Shown here one piece after another: positions 15,614 through 24,534 of a stretch of 64,000 nucleotides of DNA; positions within the stretch are counted from its first letter, which is position 1, and every line of letters starts with the position of its first letter. Origin of the DNA: Deinococcus metalli (GTDB taxonomy: Bacteria > Deinococcota > Deinococci > Deinococcales > Deinococcaceae). The stretch covers positions 62,001-126,000 of the forward strand of contig NZ_JACHFK010000007.1 of NCBI RefSeq assembly GCF_014201805.1. The letters are read 5' to 3'. Made by a program: the position numbers and the translations under genes. The notes under the pieces were generated by a model. The model had not been told where the DNA came from and did not search any database. It was given only the letters and a program-made list of their open reading frames with translations.

Positions 15614-16600
15614 TCAGGGCTGCGTGCTCTGGCCCTCTCTCCAGTGGCGGACGTTCGCCCGGATCAGCTCTCCGCTCAGCTCGTCGTCGTCGGGCAGGTC
15701 GTCCACACCGAACCACCCTGTCTCCAGCACCTCGCCGTCCTGTGGGGTCAGGTCGCCGGTCACGCCGTGCGCGCGGTACAGCACCGAGACGTTGTCCACG
15801 GTGTCGCCGTTCGGGTACGTGAAGCGGTACGCGGGGCCGGCGTACATCTCCAGCGGTTCCAGCCGCGCGGCCGTGAGTCCGGTTTCCTCCAACAGCTCGC
15901 GCGCAGCGGTCTGCTCGAAGGTCTCGCCGGGTTCCAGGCCGCCGCCGGGCAGCGTCCACTTCCTCGTACCCCCGTGCCGGAGCAGCAACAGTCTGCTGTG
16001 ATCGTCCGTCACGAGGACGTTGGCGCCGGGCGAAAACAGGGGCCGCGGGCCGACCAGTTTCCGCAAGTCCATCAGGTGGTTCCCGAGGGGCGGCGGGGGC
16101 GGTGTGGGAGCCAGCGGCAACGGCGGCAGGCCCACGCGCGCGCGCAGCACACTCAGGCTCCGGCGGTTCGCGTTGCTGCTCAGGTCTGGCAGGGCGTCCA
16201 GCGCAAACCACGCCAGTTCCAGCGTCTCGCCGCTGTCGTCCGGCGCGGCGTGCTCCAGCGCGGCGGCGGGCAGCGTGCCCAGGGCGCGCCGGCCCACGAC
16301 GTAGATCTCGTGGCCGTTGGGATAGCGGCCGTAGAGGTCGGGGCCGTCCTGTAGGCCCTCCGGGAGGGGAAGCAGGGCCAGATCGTCACACGTCAGGCCC
16401 GTTTCCTCCAGCAGTTCACGGCGCGCGCCGGTCAGGAAATCCTCGCCGGGGTCGAGGGCGCCGCCGGGCTCGCTCCACCGGCCGTCGTCGCCCCGCCGTT
16501 GCAGCAGCACCCGCCCGTGCTCGTCGCGGATGAACACGCCCACCGACACGGCCAGCAGCGGCGCACTCCCCCAGACCTTGCGCAGTTCCATCAGGCTCAT
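15614..16600 (-). CDS. Tandem-domain Nudix hydrolase (two Nudix domains fused)
   Basis: 328-residue protein made of two consecutive Nudix domains: about 1-160 and 175-328. Each starts with a matching LRK(V/L)..P lead-in, and each has an intact box: [20 protein letters not shown] and [20 protein letters not shown], with REL-LEETGL endings. The two halves are clearly related, so the gene arose by duplication and fusion. Both look catalytically competent; substrates are unknown. The start is ATG 16600 with TACCGT at 16609-16614 (minus, 8 bases away), or the internal ATG 16591. It is divergent from the ComB-like gene with only 33 bases between starts. Confidence 0.88.
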   Translation of the reverse strand: MSLMELRKVWGSAPLLAVSVGVFIRDEHGRVLLQRRGDDGRWSEPGGALDPGEDFLTGARRELLEETGLTCDDLALLPLPEGLQDGPDLYGRYPNGHEIYVVGRRALGTLPAAALEHAAPDDSGETLELAWFALDALPDLSSNANRRSLSVLRARVGLPPLPLAPTPPPPPLGNHLMDLRKLVGPRPLFSPGANVLVTDDHSRLLLLRHGGTRKWTLPGGGLEPGETFEQTAARELLEETGLTAARLEPLEMYAGPAYRFTYPNGDTVDNVSVLYRAHGVTGDLTPQDGEVLETGWFGVDDLPDDDELSGELIRANVRHWREGQSTQP

Positions 16601-16633
16601 CGACCGTCACGGTAGCCGATTAAGCTGCGGGGC

Positions 16634-17353
16634 GTGTTCTTCGACCAGTCGGCCTTCCGCGTGCGCTGTGAGTGGGGCGAGGCGGCCGTGCGGCGCCTCG
16701 CCCCGCAGGCCGACGCCGTGGTGATCGTGGACGTGCTGTCCTTCACGACCTGCGTGGACGTGGCGGTGTCGCGCGGCGCGGCCGTGTTGCCCTACCGCTG
16801 GCGGGACGACTCGGCCGCCGCCTTCGCGCAGGCCCACGGAGCCGTGCTGGCGAGTTCAGAGCGGGGCTCCGCGGACGGTTACTCCCTATCCCCGTCGTCC
16901 CTGATTGCCATTCCGGTGGGCGAGACGCTGGTGCTGCCGTCTCCGAACGGCGGGACGCTGTGTGCCCTGGCTGCCGAAACCGGCGCGGCCGTGTACGCCG
17001 CGTGCCTCTGCAACGCGCGGGCGGTGGGGGAGCACCTGCGCGGAGCGGGCCGCGTGCTGGTCGTGCCCGCCGGCGAACGCTGGCCGGACGGCACGCTGCG
17101 TCCCGCCCTGGAGGACTGGCTGGGGGCCGGCGCGGTCATCTCGGCGCTGGCCGGTGACGCCTCGCCCGAGGCGGAGGCCGCCGCGCGGGCGTTCCTCGCG
17201 GCCCGGGCCGACCTGCCCCGGATCGTGCGGGACTGCTCGTCCGGCCGGGAACTGATCGGGCGCGGCTTCGCGGCGGATGTGGACCTCGCCGCGCAGGTCC
17301 ATGTCAGCGGCGCAGTGCCGGTGCTGCGGGATGGGGCCTTCCGGCGGACGTGA
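16634..17353 (+). CDS. 2-phosphosulfolactate phosphatase family protein (ComB-like)
   Basis: 239-residue cytoplasmic protein of the ComB family, whose founding member dephosphorylates 2-phosphosulfolactate in coenzyme M synthesis. Characteristic segments are VVIVDVLSFTTCVDVA near residue 28, the SPNGGTLC stretch near 102, and the C-terminal DCSSGRELIGRGF. No other coenzyme M genes are in the window and this lineage is not known to make it, so the true substrate is probably another phosphate ester. The start is GTG 16634: TAAGCT (16621-16626) stands 7 bases before it, indicating a leaderless message. Confidence 0.8.
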   Translation: MFFDQSAFRVRCEWGEAAVRRLAPQADAVVIVDVLSFTTCVDVAVSRGAAVLPYRWRDDSAAAFAQAHGAVLASSERGSADGYSLSPSSLIAIPVGETLVLPSPNGGTLCALAAETGAAVYAACLCNARAVGEHLRGAGRVLVVPAGERWPDGTLRPALEDWLGAGAVISALAGDASPEAEAAARAFLAARADLPRIVRDCSSGRELIGRGFAADVDLAAQVHVSGAVPVLRDGAFRRT

Positions 17354-17367
17354 GTGGAGCGTACGGT

Positions 17368-17392
17368 GCGCCGCGCGACACTTGCGCGGCGC
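17368..17392. terminator. 9-bp GC hairpin after the ComB-like gene
   Basis: Perfect inverted repeat, arms 17368-17376 and 17384-17392, 7-base loop, 15 bases after the stop. Only a weak pyrimidine tail follows. A TATGCT hexamer at 17401-17406 could drive the next gene, whose ribosome site GGAGGT precedes ATG 17452. Confidence 0.45.
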
Positions 17393-17451
17393 GCTTCTGC
17401 TATGCTGCTGTGCTTGACCGGGGCCTCTGACGCGCTCCGCTGTGGAGGTGC

Positions 17452-18978
17452 ATGACCGTGACGGCCGCCGTAGAACTTCAGGACACGCTGTACCCCGCGC
17501 CGATCAAGTCGGTGGAGGCGGGCAGTGCGGCCGAGCGCTCCGGCGTGCAGCCGGGGGACGTGCTGCTGCGCGTGAACGGCCAGCCGGTCACGGACGTGCT
17601 GGCGTACCGGCACGCGCTGTCGCAGGGGCCGGCCACGCTGGAGATCGCCCGGCCGCGGCTGGCCCCGCAGGTCATGACCGGCGTGCCCGGCACCGCGCAG
17701 GACCACCACCGCCTGCTGCTGCCGGCGCCGCCCAGCCTGGACGAGACCTTCACCTTCACGGTCGAGTGGGAAGACCCTGGCCTGGAGTTCGAGGAAGTGC
17801 TGTTCGACGGCATCCGCAAGTGCGCCAACAAGTGCGATTTCTGCTACGTGCACCAGATGCCGCGCGGCTTCCGCAAGAGCCTGTACATCATGGACGACGA
17901 CTTCCGGCTGTCGTTTCTGTACGGCTCCTTCGTGACCCTCACGAACCTGACGGAAACGGACATCCAGCGCATTCAGGACGAGAACCTGTCGCCGCTGTAC
18001 GTGTCGGTCCACACCGCCAACCAGGACCTGCGCCAGGACATGATGAAGTGGTGGCGCCTGAAGGTGAAGGATCCGCAGGCAGTGCAGATCCGGAACATGA
18101 TCGAGCGGCTGGAGGACATCGACCTCTACACCCAGATCGTGCTGGTGCCGGAGCGCAACGACCGCGAGCACCTCGACGAGACGGTCGAGTACCTGTCGAG
18201 CCGCCCGAACGTGCTGTCGGCGGCGGTGGTGCCAATCGGCCTGACGTCGCACCGCACGAACCTGCCGGACGTCCGCACCTTCACGCGCGAGGAGGCGCAG
18301 GACACCCTCAGGCGCCTGAACGTGTGGCGCCGGCAGTTTCTCGCGGAGCGCGGCACCCGCTTCGTGTTTCCGTCCGACGAACTGTACCTGCTGGCCGGCG
18401 AGCCCCTTCCCCCCGAGGAGGAGTACGAGGGCTTCCCCATGCTGGAAAACGGCGTGGGCATGATCCGCGATTTCCTCACCGAGGGCCTGCCGGAGCTGCC
18501 GGCGGCGCTGCCCGAACCGAAGACGGTCATCCTGGGCACCGGATCGCTGTTCGCGGACTCGCTTGACCGCGCGGTGGAGCCCCTGCGCGCCATCCAGGGC
18601 CTCACGCTGGAGGTGCGCGCGGTGGAGAACAAGACCTTCGGCAAGGTCACGACGGTGGCGGGCCTGCTGACGGGCCGCTGCTTCCGGCACGCGGTCAGGC
18701 CCGGCGAGGCCGACCTGCTGATCGTGCCGCCCACCACCCTGCGCTACGGCACCGAACTCATGCTGGACGACACCAGCCTGGACGAACTGCGCCGCGAGTT
18801 CCGCATGGACGTCCGCGCCGGCGGCGCTACGCTGGGCGAACTGGCCCGCGTGATCCTGTCGGGCGCGCAGAGCAGCGGCCACCAGTGGGGCATGAGCGCC
18901 CACGCGGTGAAGGACGGCGGGGAAGACGAGCCCGCCGAGGCCCGCATCGCCGAGCAGGGCATGCGCGGTCAGGCGTAG
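17452..18978 (+). CDS. PDZ - radical SAM - DUF512 protein
   Basis: 508-residue cytoplasmic protein. Residues about 12-75 form a PDZ-like domain (AGSAAERSGVQPGDVLLRVNG). A radical-SAM 4Fe-4S motif CANKCDFCY follows (C124, C128, C131), and the C-terminal portion is DUF512 (TGSLFADSLD, NKTFGKVTTVAGLLTG, LIVPPTTLRYG). This architecture is common in Firmicutes, Actinobacteria and Deinococcus, but to my knowledge its reaction is unknown. All three cluster cysteines are present, so SAM chemistry is likely. ATG 17452 has a strong GGAGGT site. The gene stands alone, 36 bases before a small membrane protein. Confidence 0.9.
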   Translation: MTVTAAVELQDTLYPAPIKSVEAGSAAERSGVQPGDVLLRVNGQPVTDVLAYRHALSQGPATLEIARPRLAPQVMTGVPGTAQDHHRLLLPAPPSLDETFTFTVEWEDPGLEFEEVLFDGIRKCANKCDFCYVHQMPRGFRKSLYIMDDDFRLSFLYGSFVTLTNLTETDIQRIQDENLSPLYVSVHTANQDLRQDMMKWWRLKVKDPQAVQIRNMIERLEDIDLYTQIVLVPERNDREHLDETVEYLSSRPNVLSAAVVPIGLTSHRTNLPDVRTFTREEAQDTLRRLNVWRRQFLAERGTRFVFPSDELYLLAGEPLPPEEEYEGFPMLENGVGMIRDFLTEGLPELPAALPEPKTVILGTGSLFADSLDRAVEPLRAIQGLTLEVRAVENKTFGKVTTVAGLLTGRCFRHAVRPGEADLLIVPPTTLRYGTELMLDDTSLDELRREFRMDVRAGGATLGELARVILSGAQSSGHQWGMSAHAVKDGGEDEPAEARIAEQGMRGQA

Positions 18979-19014
18979 GGGAACGCCCCGCGCTGAGGCA
19001 GCGTATCCCTGGGT

Positions 19015-19236
19015 ATGAGAGTTCTGTCCCTGATCTTCGGCATCCTCGCGGCGCTCGGCCTGATCCTGGGTCTGTTGCCGCTGCTCGGCTGGCTGAACTG
19101 GGTCTTCGTGCTGCCGCCCGCGGTCCTCGGTCTGGTCTTCGGCGCGCTGAGCAGGGACCGCACCGCGACCACCCTCAGCGCCGTCGTGGCGATCCTCGCG
19201 GCCCTGCGCCTGATGCTCGGGGGCGGCGTGATCTGA
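19015..19236 (+). CDS. Small membrane protein, 73 aa
   Basis: Two or three hydrophobic segments (about 3-28, 30-47, 55-72) broken by a short polar stretch SRDRTAT. This suggests a small integral membrane protein of unknown function. It begins 36 bases after the DUF512 gene and may be read through from it. It ends 16 bases before the tRNA-Trp promoter. It resembles short DUF4190-like or orphan membrane proteins, but no family can be named. Confidence 0.6.
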   Translation: MRVLSLIFGILAALGLILGLLPLLGWLNWVFVLPPAVLGLVFGALSRDRTATTLSAVVAILAALRLMLGGGVI

Positions 19237-19252
19237 GGGCCGCCGGCGCGCC

Positions 19253-19281
19253 TTGCACGCCCCGCACGTCTCTGCTACTCT
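19253..19281 (+). promoter_or_regulatory. Promoter of tRNA-Trp
   Basis: TTGCAC (19253-19258), a 17-base spacer, and TACTCT (19276-19281). This is a near-consensus housekeeping promoter about 40 bases before the tRNA. Confidence 0.75.
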
Positions 19282-19320
19282 GCACAGGCTCGGACGCGCC
19301 CGGCGCGCACCGACATCCCA

Positions 19321-19396
19321 GGGTCCTTAGCTCAGTTGGTAGAGCATCGGTCTCCAAAACCGAGGGTCGTAGGTTCAAGTCCTGCAGGGCCCGCCA
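19321..19396 (+). tRNA. tRNA-Trp (anticodon CCA)
   Basis: A 76-base cloverleaf including an encoded 3' CCA. The acceptor GGGTCCT pairs with AGGGCCC (one G-U pair). The D arm is GCTC/GAGC, the anticodon stem TCGGT/ACCGA with loop CTCCAAA (anticodon CCA at 19354-19356), and the T arm GTAGG/CCTGC with TTCAAGT. G73 is the usual Trp discriminator base. Confidence 0.97.
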
Positions 19397-19399
19397 GGA

Positions 19400-19424
19400 A
19401 AACCCCCGCCCAGCGCGGGGGTTT
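19400..19424 (+). terminator. Terminator of tRNA-Trp
   Basis: Perfect 10-bp stem (19400-19409 with 19415-19424) with a five-base loop. The stem itself ends in TTT, four bases after the tRNA. Confidence 0.8.
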
Positions 19425-19725
19425 GCGTTTGTGCGCGTAGTCCAGGCAGGGCACCGTGTCGCAGGGGACAGGGCTGGAGCATGACGCACGATTCGTTCAC
19501 CGAGAGGCCAACCCTGTCGAGGAGGGCGGGAGAGTGGCGGCCCGACAGAGCCTGCTGCGCGTACTTCAGCATCGGCGAACGCACCGTGTTGAGCGCGTTC
19601 GGTGCGGTGGGAGATGAGCCGCATGGAGAGGTTCGCGCAGAGCCGCTCCTGCTCCTCCAGCACAGCCATGAGGATACCGGGCAGGCGTGCTTCCCGCCCA
19701 GGTCCCCTGCAGTGGCCTCGAATGG
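19425..19725. other. Intergenic region downstream of tRNA-Trp, no supported gene
   Basis: About 300 bases between the tRNA terminator and the end of the molybdenum hydroxylase gene. Short minus-strand frames are open (for example MAVLEEQERLCANLSMRL starting at 19669, and another from 19584), with codon use less G/C-biased than true genes nearby. They could be pieces of one frameshifted gene, but no family was recognised. The 3' side of a tRNA is a common insertion point for mobile DNA; no repeated attachment core was seen. Confidence 0.35.
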
Positions 19726-21993
19726 TCAGTCCGCGGCGGTCGCCCGGTCACGCAGCAGCGTCCACACCCGCTCCGCCGTCACCGGCAGCTCCGTGACCCG
19801 CACGCCCACCGCATCCCGGATCGCGTTCGCCACGGCCGCGGCCCCGGCGGTGATGGGCGGCTCGCCCACGATGCGCGCGCCGAACGGCCCGTGCTCGGAC
19901 GGCTGCTCGACGATCACCGCGTCGATGGGCGGGATGTCGGTGGCAGTGGGAAAGGCGTATTCCATGAAATTGGGGTTGCCCAGCGCGCCGTGCTCGAAGC
20001 GCTGGCCCTCGTACAGGCCGATGCCCAGGCCCTGCGCCATCCCGCCCTGCATCTGGCCCTCCACCAGCATGGGGTTCAGCGCGTAGCCGACGTCCTGGAT
20101 GGTGGCCGCGCCCAGCAGGGCGACATGCCCGGTGTCCGGATCGACGCGCACGTGCACGAGCTGCGCGGTGAAGCCCGGCGCGCCCGCCTTCAGGGCCGCG
20201 CGGCCCTCGGCCACCACCGGTCCGGGGCCGCCGGCCGTGCGCTGCCCCAGCGCGGCGAGCTTGCCGATGGTGATGGTCTTGTCGGGCACGCCGGCCACGC
20301 GGGCGCTGCCGCCCTCCAGTTCGATGTCGTCGCGGTGCGCCTCGAAGTGCCGGGCAGCGAGGTCGATCAGCTGCTCGCGCACCTGCGTGCTGGCGTCCAG
20401 CACCGCGCCCGACAGGCTGATGGTGATCTGCGAGCCGCCGGAGCCCGGCGCGTAGGGGCCGCTGTCGGTACTGCCCTGCACGATCTCCACGGTGTCCGGA
20501 TCGACGCCCAGCGTCTCGGCCGCGATCAGCACCATCGAGCTGTGCACGCCGCTGATGTCCACGCTGCCGACGTGCAGCCGCACAGTGCCGTCGGTGTCCA
20601 CGCGGCACACCGCGCCGGTGGGCGAGAACGCGCCCGGCCACCCGCCGATGGCGAGGCCCACGCCCTCGTTCGGCACGCGGCCCCGCTCCTGCCACAGCGG
20701 ATGCTCGCGCACGCGCTCCAGGCACGCGTGCAGGCCGATGTCCGGCCACGGACGGCCGGTGCCAGTGGCGTCGCCGGCCTGCACGGCGTTCTTCACGCGC
20801 AGCGTGAGGGGATCGGTGCCCAGCGCCTGCGCGAGGTCGTCCACGGCGCTCTCCAGCGCGAACAGCGCCTGCGGCATGCCGGGCGCACGGTACGCGCCGC
20901 TGGCCGCGCGGTTGAGCAGCAGTTCCTGCGTGCGGACCCGGACATCCTTGCAGCGGTACATCCCGCCGATGATGGTGGCGATGATGCCCGCGTGCCCGAA
21001 GCGGAACACCCCGTTCTCGATCACGGCGTGCACGTCCAGCCCGACGATGGTGCCGTCGGCGTCGGCGCCCAGCTTCACGGTGATGCGCGTGCCGGGGGCC
21101 GGCATGGTGGTCAGCATGTCCTCGGTGCGCGTGAGCACCATCCGCACCGGGCGGTCCATGTGCAGCGCGGCGGCCGTGACCAGCGCGTCGGTGATGCCGT
21201 ACTTCGCGCCGAAGCCCCCGCCGACGGTCATGGGTTCCACCCGCACGTCGCCCTCGCGCAGGCCCAGCGCGCCCGCGACCTCATTGCGCACGGTGTACTG
21301 GCCCTGCGTGCTGGTGTACACCGTCACCTGACCGGGCCGCCGGCCGGGTTCCGCCACCACCGCGTGCGGCTCCAGGTACGACTGGTGCACCGGCGCGTTC
21401 ACGTACGTCCCCTCCACGACCGCGTGCGCGCTCCTCAGGGCGGCGTCCACGTCGCCGCGCTCGAAGGTGCGCGCCTCGTCGATGTTGGTGGGCGTGTGCG
21501 CGGCCTCAGCGCCGGCCTCGCCGCCGTGCAGGCTGGCCAGGCTGGTCTCGGCCTTCGGCACGCCGCCCGGCCACACCAGCACCTCGTCCGCCAGGGCCTG
21601 CCCGGCGTCCTCCACGGCCGGCAGTTCCTCGTAGTCGATCTCGACCAGCGCCGCGCCGTCGGTGGCCTGCGCGTCGGTCTCGGCCAGCACCAGCGCCACC
21701 GGCTGGCCGGCGAACACGACCTCCTCGCCGGCCAGGATCATGTTCGGGCGCGAGTACGCGACCCGGCCGCCGTTCAGGTCGGCTCCGGTCAGCACCGCCA
21801 CCACGCCCGGCGCCGCCAGCGCCGCCGCCGTGTCGATGCCCCGGACGCGGGCGTGCGGGTACGGCGAGAGCACCGGGCGGGCGTGCAGCATCGCCGCGAG
21901 GGTCAGGTCGCCGGCGTACCGGGCGCGGCCCCGCACCTTCTCCAGGCCGTCGATGATCTTGCGCCGCTTGCCGAGGTAGGTGGTCGTGGTCAT
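19726..21993 (-). CDS. Xanthine dehydrogenase/CO dehydrogenase-family molybdopterin-binding large subunit
   Basis: 755-residue molybdenum hydroxylase catalytic subunit. The N-terminal RYAGDLTLAAMLHARPV and the DVGYALNPMLVEGQMQGGMAQGLG segment near the C-terminus are hallmarks, as are GGGFGAKYG near residue 245 and GAYRAPGMPQ. Enzymes of this family hydroxylate purines, aldehydes or CO using Mo-pterin, with separate 2Fe-2S and FAD subunits passing electrons on. Neither partner gene is adjacent, which is odd. The start has AGGAGG 5 bases before ATG 21993. The substrate is not predictable. Its divergent neighbour is a CoA-transferase. Confidence 0.9.
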   Translation of the reverse strand: MTTTTYLGKRRKIIDGLEKVRGRARYAGDLTLAAMLHARPVLSPYPHARVRGIDTAAALAAPGVVAVLTGADLNGGRVAYSRPNMILAGEEVVFAGQPVALVLAETDAQATDGAALVEIDYEELPAVEDAGQALADEVLVWPGGVPKAETSLASLHGGEAGAEAAHTPTNIDEARTFERGDVDAALRSAHAVVEGTYVNAPVHQSYLEPHAVVAEPGRRPGQVTVYTSTQGQYTVRNEVAGALGLREGDVRVEPMTVGGGFGAKYGITDALVTAAALHMDRPVRMVLTRTEDMLTTMPAPGTRITVKLGADADGTIVGLDVHAVIENGVFRFGHAGIIATIIGGMYRCKDVRVRTQELLLNRAASGAYRAPGMPQALFALESAVDDLAQALGTDPLTLRVKNAVQAGDATGTGRPWPDIGLHACLERVREHPLWQERGRVPNEGVGLAIGGWPGAFSPTGAVCRVDTDGTVRLHVGSVDISGVHSSMVLIAAETLGVDPDTVEIVQGSTDSGPYAPGSGGSQITISLSGAVLDASTQVREQLIDLAARHFEAHRDDIELEGGSARVAGVPDKTITIGKLAALGQRTAGGPGPVVAEGRAALKAGAPGFTAQLVHVRVDPDTGHVALLGAATIQDVGYALNPMLVEGQMQGGMAQGLGIGLYEGQRFEHGALGNPNFMEYAFPTATDIPPIDAVIVEQPSEHGPFGARIVGEPPITAGAAAVANAIRDAVGVRVTELPVTAERVWTLLRDRATAAD

Positions 21994-22190
21994 GGGAACC
22001 TCCTGAAGGTCAGAAGCGGAGTCTACGACTGTGACCGTCAGGACACTGTCGGTCGGCGCCCATGCGCGCGCTGTTCACGGATTCGGGACGCACCGGGCAC
22101 GGTCGTCTGGGCCGGACAGCACCCTCCGCCGCCCCCGCGCTGTCCGGGCTACACTCCGCTGCACGCAGTTGTGCCCGGAGGTGCCCCGCC

Positions 22191-22217
22191 ATGCCCCGCC
22201 CCACGGTGTTTCCATGA
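22191..22217 (+). CDS. Eight-codon upstream ORF overlapping the CoA-transferase start
   Basis: MPRPTVFP, with GGAGGTG (22177-22183) seven bases before its ATG. Its TGA stop overlaps the next gene's start as ATGA (22214-22217). The CoA-transferase ATG has no ribosome site of its own, so translation may be coupled through this short frame. Confidence 0.5.
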   Translation: MPRPTVFP

Positions 22218-23389
22218 TCCCCACCCTGCCGCTGTCCGGCGTGCGGGTGGCCGATTTCACGCGCGTGCTGACCGGCCCCTTTGCCACCATGCTGCTCGGT
22301 GACCTGGGCGCGGACGTGATCAAGGTCGAGCCGCCCGGTGGGGACGACACGCGCGGGTGGGGGCCGCCCTTCCAGATGGGCGAAGGCGGGCGCGAGTCGA
22401 GTTACTTCCTGAGCGTGAACCGCAACAAGCGCAGCGTGATCCTCGACCTGAAGGCGCCGGCGGGCCTGGACGCGGCGCGGGCGCTGGTGGCGGGCAGCGA
22501 CGTCCTGGTCGAGAACTTCCGGCCCGGCACGCTGGACCGTCTGGGCCTGGGCTGGGACGCGCTGCACGCCGAGTTCCCGCGCCTGATCTACGCGACCATC
22601 ACGGGCTTCGGCCTGAGCGGGCCGTACCGTGACCGCGCCGGCTACGACGTCGTTGCGCAGGGCATGGGCGGCATGATGAGCTACAACGGCGACGTGGGCG
22701 GCCCGCCGCTGCGGGTGGGCGTGGCCGTGGCGGACGTGTTCAGCGGCGCGCTGATCACGCAGGCGATCCTGGCGGCGCTGTACCAGCGCGAGAAGACCGG
22801 CGTGGGCACGCGGGTGGACGTGAACCTGCTCGAGAGCGTGATCTCGCTGGGTTCCTCGCAGGTAGGCCGTTACCTCGCCACGGGGGAGGTGCCGGTGCCC
22901 GTGGGCAACGACCACCGCTCCATCGTGCCGTACGGCACGGTGCGCTGTGGCGACGGATACGTGAACATCGCGGTGGGCAACGACGCGCTGTGGCGGCGCT
23001 TCTGCGCGGCGCTGGAACTCACGGAACTCGGCGCGGACCCGCGCTTCGCCACCAACGAGGGGCGCGTCGAGCACCGCGCCGCCCTGGACGCGCGGATGGT
23101 CGGGGCGCTCGCGGCCTTCACCCGCCAGGAGCTGATGGAGCGGCTGGACGTGGCGGGCGTGCCCTGCGGCCCCGTGAACGACCTCGCGGAGGTCTTTGCC
23201 GATCCGCATGTGCAGGGCCGCGGCGTGGCCGTCACGGTGCCGCACCCCACGCTGGGCGAGACGACCGTCACGTCGCCCCCGTGGCGCTTCGACGGCGAGG
23301 CCCTGCCGGTGCGACGCGCGCCGCCCACCCCCGGCCAGCACACGGCGGAGGTGCTCGCGGAACTCGGGGGCGGGCCGGACACGCGCTGA
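22214..23389 (+). CDS. CaiB/BaiF (family III) CoA-transferase
   Basis: 391-residue family III CoA-transferase, moving CoA between carboxylic acids through an Asp-linked intermediate. The N-terminal GVRVADFTRVLTGPFATMLLGDLGADVIKVE is diagnostic. The catalytic Asp is D145 in AGYDVVAQGMGG. Other signatures are RNKRSVILDLK, FRPGTLDRLGLG and the C-terminal VPCGPVNDLAEVFADP. ATG 22214 begins exactly at the conserved domain; a longer in-frame extension upstream has no homology. It is divergent from the molybdenum hydroxylase, which might act on a related carboxylic or aromatic substrate (inference only). Confidence 0.92.
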   Translation: MIPTLPLSGVRVADFTRVLTGPFATMLLGDLGADVIKVEPPGGDDTRGWGPPFQMGEGGRESSYFLSVNRNKRSVILDLKAPAGLDAARALVAGSDVLVENFRPGTLDRLGLGWDALHAEFPRLIYATITGFGLSGPYRDRAGYDVVAQGMGGMMSYNGDVGGPPLRVGVAVADVFSGALITQAILAALYQREKTGVGTRVDVNLLESVISLGSSQVGRYLATGEVPVPVGNDHRSIVPYGTVRCGDGYVNIAVGNDALWRRFCAALELTELGADPRFATNEGRVEHRAALDARMVGALAAFTRQELMERLDVAGVPCGPVNDLAEVFADPHVQGRGVAVTVPHPTLGETTVTSPPWRFDGEALPVRRAPPTPGQHTAEVLAELGGGPDTR

Positions 23390-23517
23390 AGTCGGCGCTC
23401 AGGCTTTTCGTGGCCGTTCAGGCGCCCGTTGACACCTGCGCTCATTCTGCAGCCGGTACACTGACGCCGGCGGGATGGGCAGCGCGGGCTGCCGCGGCCC
23501 CCGGAGGGTGCTGAGGA

Positions 23518-24534
23518 ATGCTGCGAGACGCGTCGACCACTGCCCGTCCCCCGGACGACGCCGGCCAGCGCCGGGTCCTGGCGGCGCTGGCGGTGCTCGC
23601 CGACGTGATCCACGTGGTCACGCTGGTGTACTTCTGGCATCACGGCAGCGGGCGCGTCACGCAGGCCGCCTCCAGCCTGGCCATCACGCTCCTGCTCACC
23701 GGCCTGGTGCTGTGGCCGGCGTTTCCGCTGCGGCGCCTGCAGCACATCGTGGTCGGGATGGTCTGCGCGCTGTTCGTGCTGAACCTCGTGAGCGTGTACC
23801 AGACCGGGCGGCCGATCACCTCGGGGTTGCTGATCCACGCGGTGATCCTGGCGCTGTTCGCGTACACGTGGCTGCCGCCGCGCGTGGCGACCGTGGTGCT
23901 GGGGAGCAGCTATGCGGTGCTGGCCGGCGCGGCCACGGTGTCGCGCGCGCCGGACGTGCCGGGCGTGCTGCTGGTGGGGCTCACGCTGCCGCTGGTGTGG
24001 TACCTGACCGTGCACGGCCGCGAGGTCAGCCGTGAGCGCGGGCGCAGCGACGCCCTGCACACCCTGGCCTACCGCGACCCCCTGACCGGCGCGCACAACC
24101 GCCGGGCCGGCAGCGACGTGCTCGGCGCCCTGCTGGACGGTCCGGAACCGGGTGGCGAGGTCGCCGTGGCGCTCTTTGACCTCGACCACTTCAAGCAGAT
24201 CAACGACACACTGGGGCACCAGCAGGGCGACCGGATGCTGGTCGCGGTCGCGGAGTCCCTGACGCATAGTTTCGGGCAGAGCGGCACGGTCGTCCGCTGG
24301 GGCGGCGAGGAATTCCTGGTGATCCTGCCCGGCGTGCCCCGCCCACGGGCCCGCGCGCTGGTGGACGCCGCCCTGGACGCCGTGCGGGCCATGCACCTGA
24401 GCGGCCTGCCCGCCATGACCATCAGCGCGGGCCTGGCGTACGCCAGCGAGACCCGCGATCCGGTCGCGCTGCTCGACCTGGCCGACGGCCGGCTGTACCA
24501 GGCCAAGGCCGCCGGCCGTGACCGCGCGCGCTGA
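23518..24534 (+). CDS. Membrane diguanylate cyclase (GGDEF)
   Basis: 338-residue protein with about six hydrophobic helices in residues 20-165 and a GGDEF domain at about 180-335. The catalytic motif is GGEEF (G262-F266), with LFDLDHFKQINDTLGHQQGD upstream carrying the metal Asp and the substrate Asn. No RxxD feedback site is seen, so product inhibition may be absent. It makes c-di-GMP from two GTP at the membrane. GAGGA directly abuts ATG 23518. It stands alone and has no EAL partner here. Confidence 0.92.
   Translation: MLRDASTTARPPDDAGQRRVLAALAVLADVIHVVTLVYFWHHGSGRVTQAASSLAITLLLTGLVLWPAFPLRRLQHIVVGMVCALFVLNLVSVYQTGRPITSGLLIHAVILALFAYTWLPPRVATVVLGSSYAVLAGAATVSRAPDVPGVLLVGLTLPLVWYLTVHGREVSRERGRSDALHTLAYRDPLTGAHNRRAGSDVLGALLDGPEPGGEVAVALFDLDHFKQINDTLGHQQGDRMLVAVAESLTHSFGQSGTVVRWGGEEFLVILPGVPRPRARALVDAALDAVRAMHLSGLPAMTISAGLAYASETRDPVALLDLADGRLYQAKAAGRDRAR

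Noticed and set aside
19687..22302. Plus-strand frame of about 870 codons opposite the molybdenum hydroxylase
   Set aside because: The minus-strand gene has complete cofactor motifs; the opposite frame is His/Arg/Ala-rich with none.
23436..23462. TTGACA / TACACT promoter before the diguanylate cyclase gene
   Set aside because: Both hexamers are good but the spacer is 22 bases, too long for a normal promoter.
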